Shown: in pieces, positions 16,821 to 24,684 of the stretch
Layout of the letters: every line of letters begins with the position of its first letter
Position numbering within the stretch: the stretch's first letter is position 1
NCBI GenBank assembly: GCA_910574185.1
Contig: CAJSZQ010000032.1
Span: 1-46,973, forward strand
DNA: 46,973 nt
Source: Lachnospiraceae bacterium
Lineage (GTDB): Bacteria > Bacillota > Clostridia > Lachnospirales > Lachnospiraceae
Reading direction: 5' to 3'
The notes under the pieces: generated by a model
Database searches by the model: none
Told to the model about the DNA's origin: nothing
The model's input: only the letters and a program-made list of their open reading frames with translations
Translations under genes and position numbers: made by a program

Positions 16821-18329
16821 TTAATACCTTCCGTATAATTGAGACAGCTTTTTCAACCGCTTTGCGTGTTTTTTCGTCAGTGCATCCGGGAGGAATCTCC
16901 AGTTCCAGTTGCCGGCCGCTACTCCGGGAGTGTTCATTCGTCCTTCTTTGCCAATGTCCAGCACATCCTGCAGTGGAAAAACAGCGTAAGCAGCAGTGCT
17001 TGCTAAGCAGGCACGTATCATGTGGAGACTGACGCAGTCGTGTTTTCCTATGTTCAGATAGCGCCGCACCTTTTTACGGCAGTCTTTCTTTAAGGTCTCA
17101 TACCATCCTTTGGTAGTGTCGTTGTCATGGGTTCCGGTATAGCATACACAGTTTGGAGATGTGTAATGGTGGGGAAGAAATGTACTTTCCCCAGTATCTT
17201 CAAACGCAAATTGCAGCACCTTCATGCCTGGAAAGTTAAATGTATCCCGAAGGGATTCTACCTCAGGGGTAATGACGCCCAAATCTTCTGCAATAATGGG
17301 AAGTTCATCTCCAAGAGCATCCTGAATCGCTGTAAATAAGCTTTTTCCAGGAGCCTTAATCCATTCTCCGTTAACAGCCGTCTCTTCTCCGTATGGAACA
17401 GCCCAGTAAGCTTCAAATCCGCGGAAATGGTCAATCCGCAGGATATCCAGAATCTCAAGCTGATTCGCGATTCGAGATATCCACCAGGAATAGCCTTCCC
17501 GTTTGTGGGAATTCCATTCATATAAAGGATTGCCCCAGAGCTGACCGGTAGCAGAAAAATAATCTGGCGGAACTCCCGCAACCGCAGTGGGGAATCCTTT
17601 CGTATCTAACTGGAACAGATGCTGATTGGCCCATACGTCGGCGCTGTCCATGGACACGAAGATAGGAATGTCGCCGATAATGCGGACGCCATGAGCGTTG
17701 GCATATTCCTTAAGCTGCGCCCATTGCTGGAAAAACAGGAATTGGATAAAGGAGTAATAGCCGGTTTCTTCGGACAGCCTGGCTTTTAAGGTATTCTTAA
17801 ACGCATCGTCCGGCATCCGGTATGCATCTTCCCATTCCAGCCAGCTTTTGCCGTCGTGGACGTCCTTTAGAGCCATAAACAGGGCATAATCCTCCAGCCA
17901 GTCTGAATTTTTCTTGCAAAACGCCTGATATTTTGTATAGAGAATCGTATGTTCAGTTTTACTGAAACGCTTATAAGCCTTTTTTAGCAAGCTTAATTTC
18001 CAGGGAATAATCAATCCGTAATCCACATACTCCGGCTCTGCGGCAGGGCAGGTGGATAGTTCTTCTTCTGTCAGCAGATGAAGACCGTAAAGAAGTTCCG
18101 GGCTGATTAAAAGGGGCTGCCCGGCAAATGCAGAGAAACTCTGGTAGGGAGAATCGCCGTAGCCGGTATGGGTAAGCGGGAGAATCTGCCAGAGATGTTG
18201 GCCGGATGCTTCCAGAAAATTTACAAAATTATAGGCTGCCTGACCTAAGTCGCCGATTCCGTAAGGGGAAGGCAGGGACGTAGGATGCAGCAGGATGCCG
18301 GAGATACGCGGCAGGGATGCTGTACTCAT
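16821..18329 (-). CDS. malQ: 4-alpha-glucanotransferase (amylomaltase)
   Basis: A GH77 cytoplasmic enzyme that transfers alpha-1,4-glucan segments between maltodextrins, feeding glycogen and maltose use. Family motifs are present: ISGILLHPTSLPSPYGIGDLG at the N-terminus, HGVRIIGDIPIFVSMDSADVW, the nucleophile region ILRIDHFRGFEAYW, ELPIIAEDLG with the acid/base Glu, and TGTHDNDTTKGW. Length near 500 is normal. ATG 18329 is 10 nt from AAGGAG; TTG 18335 is a closer but less likely start. It is transcribed divergently from the PrcB-type lipoprotein gene across a 428-bp gap containing a repeat. Confidence 0.95.
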   Translation of the reverse strand: MSTASLPRISGILLHPTSLPSPYGIGDLGQAAYNFVNFLEASGQHLWQILPLTHTGYGDSPYQSFSAFAGQPLLISPELLYGLHLLTEEELSTCPAAEPEYVDYGLIIPWKLSLLKKAYKRFSKTEHTILYTKYQAFCKKNSDWLEDYALFMALKDVHDGKSWLEWEDAYRMPDDAFKNTLKARLSEETGYYSFIQFLFFQQWAQLKEYANAHGVRIIGDIPIFVSMDSADVWANQHLFQLDTKGFPTAVAGVPPDYFSATGQLWGNPLYEWNSHKREGYSWWISRIANQLEILDILRIDHFRGFEAYWAVPYGEETAVNGEWIKAPGKSLFTAIQDALGDELPIIAEDLGVITPEVESLRDTFNFPGMKVLQFAFEDTGESTFLPHHYTSPNCVCYTGTHDNDTTKGWYETLKKDCRKKVRRYLNIGKHDCVSLHMIRACLASTAAYAVFPLQDVLDIGKEGRMNTPGVAAGNWNWRFLPDALTKKHAKRLKKLSQLYGRY

Positions 18330-18757
18330 AATCAAAAATCTCCTTTGTCAGATGCGCGTAGGTAATCGCACATTTATTTGGAGGAAAAACCTCATGGAAA
18401 TATCTTACCACAAAATGGGTATTTTTCAAAGCGGTTCCGCGTAGATATATAGCAGGGTGTAGTTTTTTGAGTTGCTGTTCACACGTTGGCAAGCGGACGC
18501 GGATTGAAGTCAGAAGAATCTTTCTGATTCAATCCACTGTTTACTGATTGCCCTGCTCTCCATACAAAGTCAGCAGAATCCGCTAAGCAAGGCGGGAGGA
18601 AGGTGTGCGTGACTTGGCGGTTGACGGAACTTCAGCCTGACGTGGAGGTGGGATGACATGGGCTTGCGGTGTGGAAACAGGATGCAGGTTGTTGGGAACG
18701 GGAGTGATATTGATAAGTGGGGGTATTGTGAAGGACTGTATTGAGGAGGAGCGGTAT
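18330..18757. other. 428-bp divergent intergenic region
   Basis: This region holds no supportable gene between the malQ and lipoprotein starts. It contains the hairpin and repeat element annotated at 18483-18547 and a further imperfect copy of AAGTCAG-AGAATC (18568-18580). The last 150 bp are notably G-rich on the plus strand. I see no clear sigma-A promoter for either flank. Confidence 0.5.
18483..18547 (-). repeat. dispersed repeat with internal hairpin, related to part of the 7432-7609 element
   Basis: On the minus strand, TCAGTAAACAGTGGATT (18531-18547) matches 14 of 17 bases of TGCGTAAGCAGTGGATT at 7534-7550, and TTGCCAACGT (18483-18492) matches 9 of 10 bases of TTGCCTACGT at 7551-7560. 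In this copy the two blocks are separated by about 38 nt that contain a 14-bp hairpin (18501-18535). The shared order suggests a common origin. Confidence 0.5.
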
Positions 18758-19192
18758 ATGGACCGCAGGTATTGTGACGCCGGGGGAGCGAGCGTGCTGG
18801 CGGGGGTGATTCTGCTTTTGTGTCTGGTTATGCTGGCGGGGTGCTCGGTTCAGAGGATTGAGACGGAGAAGGCCGGGGATTTGGAGTATGAGCAGGTTGA
18901 GGAGCAGGATATTCCGGAGGAAATGAGGGGGCCGATTGAGGAACGGTGGAAGAAACCTTTTTTTCTTACTTATGCGGATAAGGGAAGACTTTATATTGCC
19001 AGGGGATATGGGGAACAGAAGACGGACGGATATAAAATACAGGTGGAAGATTTTTATGAGAGCGAGAACGCTATCGTGCTTAAGACAACGTTTCTTGGAC
19101 CGGAGCCGGGGGAAAATATGGAAGAAGAGCCTACATATCCCTATATTGTGCTCCGGACAGAATATAAGGATAAAGATGTGATTATAGAATAG
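18758..19192 (+). CDS. PrcB-family (protease complex subunit-like) lipoprotein
   Basis: A small exported lipoprotein, about 144 residues. ATG 18758 follows a GAGGAGGA site 7 nt upstream and begins a lipoprotein signal: a short basic N-terminus, a hydrophobic stretch and the lipobox LAGC at Cys29. The mature part contains a segment (FFLTYADKGRLYIARGYGEQ, then GYKIQVEDFYES, then TFLGPEPGE) resembling the PrcB C-terminal domain, which in Treponema is part of a protease complex. The open frame begins at 18653, but upstream residues look non-coding. It lies 13 nt before a sporulation gene, so a spore-envelope or mother-cell role is possible. No protease gene is adjacent. Confidence 0.75.
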   Translation: MDRRYCDAGGASVLAGVILLLCLVMLAGCSVQRIETEKAGDLEYEQVEEQDIPEEMRGPIEERWKKPFFLTYADKGRLYIARGYGEQKTDGYKIQVEDFYESENAIVLKTTFLGPEPGENMEEEPTYPYIVLRTEYKDKDVIIE

Positions 19193-19205
19193 AGGAGGAT
19201 GTTAG

Positions 19206-20765
19206 ATGGAGCAGTTAAAAAAAGCAATTCGGAAAAACGTGGCGGGAAGAAGAATTACGGATCAATTCTATGTGGACGGTGATGTAAACGTACCAGATGC
19301 AAAGAGCGATATTGGCCGGGTCGTCTACAGTCGAGGGACGCTTCGGGTTGACGATATGAAGACGGTGGATAATTATATCCGGGTAACCGGTAAGATTTTA
19401 TATCAGATTTTGTATGTACTCGAAAGCGAAGAACAGAGAATGTCTGCGCTGCAGGGCAAAATTCCGTTTGAAGAAATGGTATATGCGGAAGAAGAGCCGA
19501 AGGGAAGCCTGCTGTTAAAGGAAGGAAGCGTAGAACTATCTGTTTCTCTGGTTCATTCCAGGAAAGTTAGCCTGAAAGCAATGGTAGAGATTGAACTTTC
19601 TTCCGAAAATGAGGAAGAAGATATCCTGACGCTGGATGTGGAGGAGGAGCCGGGACTTTACCGGAGGTGGGAGCCAAAAGAAGTATTAAAACTTCATTCT
19701 GTAAAGAAAGATACTTACAGGATTAAAGAAGAGTTTGCCTTGTCAAATACCAAAGAAACGATAGGAAATATACTGCTTGCGGAAGTGTCGCAGCGGAGGC
19801 TGGACACCAGACTTGGAACAGATGAACTGCTTTTGCGGGGAGAAATGGTAGTCTTTATTCTGTACGAGTCGGTGGACGGCAAGACAGACTGGGCGGAGCA
19901 GACAATTCCCTATGAAGGGCGAATAGAATGCTATGGCGCGGAAGACACGATGTATCATCATCTGATTGGAGGAGTGATTGACGAGAATATCGACGTGCGT
20001 ATGGATGCAGACGGAGAGATGCGTATTGTCGGTGTGGAAGCCACGCTGGAAATGCGCGCGGCTATTTACAGTGAAGAAAAATTGAATATTCTGACGGATA
20101 TTTATTCTCTGAAACAGACGCTAAAACCAGAGTTTGCGCAGGTAGAGGCGGCAGGTCTGGTTATGCAGAACTATTCTAAATATAAACTTTCCGAGCAGAT
20201 TTCTATTCCGGAGCTTCGGAGCGAGATTCTGCAGGTATGTCATACCGATGGAAGCCTTAAAATTGAGCATACGGAAATCGTATCCGACGGGATTATGGCC
20301 GAAGGCGTCCTGCATATATGCTTCCTGTACATAAAAGCAGACGACGAGGCTCCTTTTGAGGTATGGCAGGGAATGGTGCCGTTTACGTATGTCATTGAGT
20401 GCAATGGAGCTGAGGCCGATATGGAATATGATATCGGAACTATATTGGAGCAGGTCAGCGTGGGGATTCTGGGAAATGGCGAGGCAGAAGTGAAAGCAAC
20501 CGTAGGCTTTCAGCTATTCCTGCGGAGACCGGAAAGGATTCTGAATATTCAGGATATCGGGGAGGAGCCATTGGATCTGGAGCAATTGTCAAGAGCGCCA
20601 GGGATTGTGGGATATATTGTGAAAGACGGTGATGAATTGTGGGAACTTGCGAAGCGGTATCACACTACAATAGAGGGGATTAAGAGCATCAATCAGATAG
20701 AAGGAGACACATTAAAACCTGGTGAAAAGATGTTGATTTTCAAAGAAAACATGAGTATACTGTAA
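19206..20765 (+). CDS. sipL: SipL-like spore coat protein with SPOCS (DUF3794) and LysM domains
   Basis: A mother-cell protein of spore coat assembly. In Clostridioides difficile, SipL has SPOCS domains followed by a C-terminal LysM domain that binds SpoIVA and anchors the coat. This 519-residue protein has the same plan: repeated beta-rich DUF3794 units (first near residues 30-150, others near 180-300 and 325-440) and a C-terminal LysM at about 468-515 (GYIVKDGDELWELAKRYHTT, then LKPGEKMLIF). There is no signal peptide or membrane segment. ATG follows AGGAGGATGTTAG. The gene symbol rests on domain architecture rather than a close match. It lies in a run that also contains spoIIR. Confidence 0.85.
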   Translation: MEQLKKAIRKNVAGRRITDQFYVDGDVNVPDAKSDIGRVVYSRGTLRVDDMKTVDNYIRVTGKILYQILYVLESEEQRMSALQGKIPFEEMVYAEEEPKGSLLLKEGSVELSVSLVHSRKVSLKAMVEIELSSENEEEDILTLDVEEEPGLYRRWEPKEVLKLHSVKKDTYRIKEEFALSNTKETIGNILLAEVSQRRLDTRLGTDELLLRGEMVVFILYESVDGKTDWAEQTIPYEGRIECYGAEDTMYHHLIGGVIDENIDVRMDADGEMRIVGVEATLEMRAAIYSEEKLNILTDIYSLKQTLKPEFAQVEAAGLVMQNYSKYKLSEQISIPELRSEILQVCHTDGSLKIEHTEIVSDGIMAEGVLHICFLYIKADDEAPFEVWQGMVPFTYVIECNGAEADMEYDIGTILEQVSVGILGNGEAEVKATVGFQLFLRRPERILNIQDIGEEPLDLEQLSRAPGIVGYIVKDGDELWELAKRYHTTIEGIKSINQIEGDTLKPGEKMLIFKENMSIL

Positions 20766-20797
20766 GTACGCTGTATACAAGATACAAGGAGAATACA

Positions 20798-21676
20798 ATG
20801 GATAAATTGGAATTAAAGGCACTGGGAAAGGTGAATCTGGGGTTGGATATCCTTGGAAAAAAAGAGAATGGGTATCATGAAGTCCGGATGGTGATGCAAA
20901 CCGTATACCTTTATGACAGGGTTATTCTTGAGAGGAGCAAAATACCAGGTATTAGACTTGAGACGAATTTAAATTTTCTGCCTGTGAATGAGAATAACAT
21001 TGCCTACAAGGCAGCAGAACTGCTGAAGAAAGAATTTGGAATCGACGAGGGAATTAAGATTATTCTGGATAAGCACATTCCGGTAGCGGCCGGAATGGCA
21101 GGAGGAAGCAGCAATGCGGCGGCGGTTCTGTTTGGAATGAATCGAATGTATGGATTGGGGCTTTCCGAGGAGGAGTTAAAGAAACGGGGAGTGAACTTAG
21201 GCGCTGACGTCCCTTACTGCATCATGCGGGGAACTGTATTGGCAGAGGGAATCGGCGAGAGGCTCACTCCCCTTCCATCGATACCGAAATGTTACGTGTT
21301 AATTGCGAAACCACCGCTTAGCGCCTCTACGGAGACGGTATATGAGAAGTACGACGCCTTAACTCAGGTGGAACATCCAGACATCGACGGAATTATACAG
21401 GGCTTAGAGAACTCGGATATCCAGCGCGTAGCGTCTGGTATGGGGAATGTGCTGGAGCAGGTGATGCTAAAGGAGTATCCGGTAATTGGTCAGATTAAAA
21501 AGGCGATGCTGGATTTGGGGGCGCTGGGGGCATTGATGAGCGGCAGCGGTCCCACTGTATTCGGGCTGTTTGATTCCAGAAGTCAGGCAAGAATGGCGGC
21601 TCGGAAAATTAAGAGCAGAGGTTTGACCAGACAGGCTTATGTGACAAATGTACACAATGTGAGGAGAATAGAATGA
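20798..21676 (+). CDS. ispE: 4-diphosphocytidyl-2-C-methyl-D-erythritol kinase
   Basis: A GHMP-family kinase in the MEP pathway of isoprenoid synthesis. Visible features are the N-terminal LKALGKVNLGLDILGKKENGYHEV, the ATP-binding glycine-rich motif PVAAGMAGGSSNAAA, LGADVPYCIMRGTVLAEGIGE and the C-terminal MSGSGPTVFGLF loop. The 292-residue length is normal. ATG follows AAGGAGAATACA. The stop overlaps the following GntR gene as ATGA, suggesting coupled translation. Confidence 0.95.
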   Translation: MDKLELKALGKVNLGLDILGKKENGYHEVRMVMQTVYLYDRVILERSKIPGIRLETNLNFLPVNENNIAYKAAELLKKEFGIDEGIKIILDKHIPVAAGMAGGSSNAAAVLFGMNRMYGLGLSEEELKKRGVNLGADVPYCIMRGTVLAEGIGERLTPLPSIPKCYVLIAKPPLSASTETVYEKYDALTQVEHPDIDGIIQGLENSDIQRVASGMGNVLEQVMLKEYPVIGQIKKAMLDLGALGALMSGSGPTVFGLFDSRSQARMAARKIKSRGLTRQAYVTNVHNVRRIE

Positions 21677-22362
21677 AAGAACCCAATTTTGAAGTGAAAA
21701 TGAACGAGTATCTGCCGCTTCGAGATGTGGTATTTCAGACGCTTAGACAGGCAATTCTGAAAGGAGAATTAAAGCCGGGAGAACGACTGATGGAGATTCA
21801 GCTCGCGAAGAAGCTGGGCGTAAGTAGGACTCCCATCCGAGAGGCAATCAGAAAGCTGGAATTAGAGGGACTGGTACTGATGATTCCCAGGAAAGGGGCG
21901 GAGGTAGCGGAGATTACCGAGAAGAATTTGAGAGACGTGCTGGAAGTGCGGGAGGCTCTGGAGAAACTTGCCGTTCAGTTGGCCTGCGACCACATTACAA
22001 AGGCACAGTTAAGAGAGCTCCGGCTGGCGGCAGAGACATTTCAAGATATTCTGGACAGCGGGAATGTGACGGAGATTGCGGAAGCGGACGAGCACTTTCA
22101 TGATTTGATTAGCCTGGCGACAGGAAATCATAAATTAATTCATATTTTAAATAATTTGAGAGAGCAGATGTACCGCTATCGGGTCGAATACTTAAAAGAT
22201 GAGGCGGTATTTCCCCAGCTTTTAGAAGAGCATGAGAGTTTAATCTGTGCGATTGAGAAGCGAAGGAAGGAACAGGCGGCGGAGATTGTATGCCGTCATA
22301 TTAATAATCAGGCTGAGGCAATCAGCGGAACAATTCGCATAAAGAACGGAAAAAAGGAATAA
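21673..22362 (+). CDS. GntR-family transcriptional regulator, FadR (FCD) subfamily
   Basis: A DNA-binding repressor or activator of the GntR superfamily. The N-terminal winged helix-turn-helix spans about residues 15-85 (ILKGELKPGERLMEIQLAKK, then GVSRTPIREAIRKLELEGLV), followed by an FCD ligand-binding helical domain (90-220) with DEHFHDLI and H/D residues positioned for metal binding. The 229-residue length is normal. Its ATG overlaps the ispE stop by 4 bp. The ligand and targets are not visible; the tight link to ispE might reflect regulation within this operon or only translational economy. Confidence 0.88.
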   Translation: MKEPNFEVKMNEYLPLRDVVFQTLRQAILKGELKPGERLMEIQLAKKLGVSRTPIREAIRKLELEGLVLMIPRKGAEVAEITEKNLRDVLEVREALEKLAVQLACDHITKAQLRELRLAAETFQDILDSGNVTEIAEADEHFHDLISLATGNHKLIHILNNLREQMYRYRVEYLKDEAVFPQLLEEHESLICAIEKRRKEQAAEIVCRHINNQAEAISGTIRIKNGKKE

Positions 22363-22409
22363 TCTGGTAAATTATTGTCCATACTCCTGATGAAAGGAGC
22401 GTGTACATA

Positions 22410-23093
22410 ATGAAAATCAGAGACAGATTAATCATACAAGAGGTAAGAAGAGAAGCATCTATTTCCCGGTGGATTCATGGGATTTGTCTGGGAATTTCCA
22501 TAGTGATTGCGGCGGCGCTTACCGGCTGGGTTGTTATGCAGAGGGGGCTTCTTGTAGAAGCAAGAACAGAACAGGCAACGGCTGAACTTGCAGAACAAGT
22601 ACTCAGGTTCCATGTGCTTGCTGACAGCGACAGCGAGAGGGACCAGCAGGTGAAAATGCAGGTAAAGAATGCAGTTGTTTCCTATCTGCAGGAAGAACTG
22701 GACGGACAGAACGGTTTGAGAGAGACGAAGGAGTTTGTTCGGGAACATTTGGAAGAAATCAGGGAGGTAGCACAACAGACTGTGAGACAGGAAAACAGTG
22801 AAGATACAGTGACGGCAGAGCTCGTGAGGGACGAATTTCCGGAAAAGAACTATGGAGACGTGACATTTCCGAAAGGAACCTATGAGGCGTTGAGAATCCG
22901 GATTGGGAGCGGCATGGGGCATAATTGGTGGTGCTGCCTGTATCCAAATCTGTGTTTTACGGATTCGGTCTATGGTAAAGTTGTGCCGGAAGATAAGCAG
23001 GAACTGAAAGGAGTACTGGATGAGGATGCTTATGAGATGATAACCTGTACCTCAGACTTTAAGATAAAATGGTTTTTCTTCTCAGAAGAATAG
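22410..23093 (+). CDS. spoIIR: stage II sporulation protein R
   Basis: The forespore-made, secreted signal that activates SpoIIGA in the septum, leading to pro-sigma-E processing in the mother cell. A cytoplasmic N-terminus is followed by a hydrophobic segment (ICLGISIVIAAALTGWVVM) and the SpoIIR domain with LRFHVLADSDSERDQQVKMQVKNAV, FPEKNYGDVTFPKGTYEALR and IGSGMGHNWWCCLYPNLCF, the diagnostic NWWCVLYP-type motif. ATG 22410 is properly spaced from AAAGGAG; GTG 22401 is immediately adjacent to it and unlikely. This gene is usually under sigma-F control in spore formers; I do not see a clear sigma-F promoter in the 47-bp gap. Confidence 0.93.
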   Translation: MKIRDRLIIQEVRREASISRWIHGICLGISIVIAAALTGWVVMQRGLLVEARTEQATAELAEQVLRFHVLADSDSERDQQVKMQVKNAVVSYLQEELDGQNGLRETKEFVREHLEEIREVAQQTVRQENSEDTVTAELVRDEFPEKNYGDVTFPKGTYEALRIRIGSGMGHNWWCCLYPNLCFTDSVYGKVVPEDKQELKGVLDEDAYEMITCTSDFKIKWFFFSEE

Positions 23094-23111
23094 CAATGAA
23101 GGAGAGAGAAT

Positions 23112-23819
23112 ATGTACGCATTTGACAGCAGAATCCGCTACAGCGAGATTGATTATGACGAGAAAATAACGCTGCCGGGAATCATCAATTATTTTCAGGA
23201 CTGCAGTATTTTTCATTCAGAAAGTATTGGTTTTGGAGTAAGCAGACATAAGGAAGAAGAACGAGGCTGGGTATTGTCCGGCTGGCAGATTGTGGTAGAG
23301 CGTTATCCGGCGCTTGGCGAGAATGTTAAAGTGTGTACCTGGCCGACAAGTTTCAAAGGAGTTCTTGGAGAAAGGAATTTTTTGATGCTGGATAAAGAAG
23401 GCTCTCACGCGGCTTATGCAAATTCAATCTGGGCTTATATGGACAAAAAAAAGGGAAGACCGGTTAAGCCAGGTAAAGAAGAGGTAGAAGGATATGGCAT
23501 GGAGGAGCCTCTTGCAATGGACTATGCGCCCAGGAAAATTCTTCTTCCGGCACAGAGTCAGGAGGGAGCGAGTTTCCCGGTGCGAAAGTATCATATTGAC
23601 ACCAATAAACATGTAAATAATTGCCAATACGTACAGATGGCGCTGGAAGCGCTTGAGGAGGACTTAAGTGTCAGACAGCTTCGGGTAGAGTATAAGAAAT
23701 CGGCGGTATATGGCGATATGATTCTGCCAAAGATTGCACGAGAAGAGGAACGTACGGTGGTAGAGCTCTGCGACAAGGAAGGAAACCCTTATGCTGTCGT
23801 GGAATTAATAGGAGAATGA
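23112..23819 (+). CDS. acyl-ACP thioesterase
   Basis: A hotdog-fold hydrolase of the FatA/FatB-like PF01643 family that releases free fatty acids from acyl carrier protein. The two hotdog halves are visible: an N-terminal part with RYSEIDYDEKITLPGIINYF and GWVLSGWQIVVERYP, and a C-terminal half with KYHIDTNKHVNNCQYVQMAL, in which the Asp/Asn/His residues are the expected catalytic group. The 235-residue length matches bacterial members. ATG follows AAGGAGAGAGAAT. It is 3 nt from the next gene, so the two are probably co-transcribed. Confidence 0.9.
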   Translation: MYAFDSRIRYSEIDYDEKITLPGIINYFQDCSIFHSESIGFGVSRHKEEERGWVLSGWQIVVERYPALGENVKVCTWPTSFKGVLGERNFLMLDKEGSHAAYANSIWAYMDKKKGRPVKPGKEEVEGYGMEEPLAMDYAPRKILLPAQSQEGASFPVRKYHIDTNKHVNNCQYVQMALEALEEDLSVRQLRVEYKKSAVYGDMILPKIAREEERTVVELCDKEGNPYAVVELIGE

Positions 23820-23822
23820 CAG

Positions 23823-24656
23823 ATGATAATAGAGAAAAACCTTGGGAAAAGAGTTAGCTTAATGGTGGTAAAAAAGGTAGACTTTGGAGTCTATTTAGGA
23901 ACCTCCGAGGATAAAGTGCTGCTTCCGGCCAAACAGGTGCCGGAAGGGATTGAGGTCGGAGATCCGGTGGAGGTTTTTTTATATAAGGATTCCAGAGACC
24001 GAATGATAGCCACCGTCAGGGAGCCGAAGATATCTCTTGGTCAGGTGAAGGCTTTGAAAGTGCTGGATACGGGGAAAATCGGAGCGTTTCTTGACTGGGG
24101 GCTGGAAAAGGATTTGCTGCTTCCATTTAAAGAACAAACGGCCAGGGTAAAGCCCGGAGATGAATGTCTGGTGAGCCTTTATGTGGATAAGAGCGGAAGG
24201 CTCTGCGCGACCATGAAGGTGTATGAGAAATTGCAGAAAGATTCTCCCTATAAGAAGGATGACAAAGTACAGGGAATTATCTATGAAATAAGCGATAATT
24301 TCGGATGGTTTGTGGCGGTGGACGACATCTATTGCGGATTGATTCCAAAGCGGGAGATATATGGAAATCACAAGGTAGGAGATAGAATTGAAGTTCGGGT
24401 TACAGGTGTGAAACCGGACGGGAAGTTGGATCTCAGTTTGAGGGAGAAGGCATTTCTCCAGATGGACTTAGACGCAGAGCGCATGCTTCAGGATATGGAG
24501 AGAAGAGGCGGCGCTTATCCATTTACGGATAAAGCGGGGGCAGAGCTGATTAAAAGGGAGACAGGCTTGAGCAGAAACGCTTTTAAACGGGCTGTGGGAA
24601 GACTTTTGAAGGCAGGTAAGATTGTGATAACAGATACGGATATCCGGTTGAAATAA
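23823..24656 (+). CDS. CvfB-like S1 RNA-binding protein
   Basis: An RNA-binding protein of the CvfB/YitL family. Three S1-like beta-barrel segments are visible (about residues 1-65, 70-135 and 145-215; for example GIIYEISDNFGWFVAVDD), followed by a C-terminal winged-helix segment (LSRNAFKRAVGRLLKAGKI). The 277-residue length is normal. In Staphylococcus the family affects virulence-gene expression post-transcriptionally; the role here is inferred only as RNA binding. It begins 3 nt after the thioesterase gene. Confidence 0.88.
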   Translation: MIIEKNLGKRVSLMVVKKVDFGVYLGTSEDKVLLPAKQVPEGIEVGDPVEVFLYKDSRDRMIATVREPKISLGQVKALKVLDTGKIGAFLDWGLEKDLLLPFKEQTARVKPGDECLVSLYVDKSGRLCATMKVYEKLQKDSPYKKDDKVQGIIYEISDNFGWFVAVDDIYCGLIPKREIYGNHKVGDRIEVRVTGVKPDGKLDLSLREKAFLQMDLDAERMLQDMERRGGAYPFTDKAGAELIKRETGLSRNAFKRAVGRLLKAGKIVITDTDIRLK

Positions 24657-24684
24657 TCAGTACATAAGAAAGCAGGGTGCGGCA

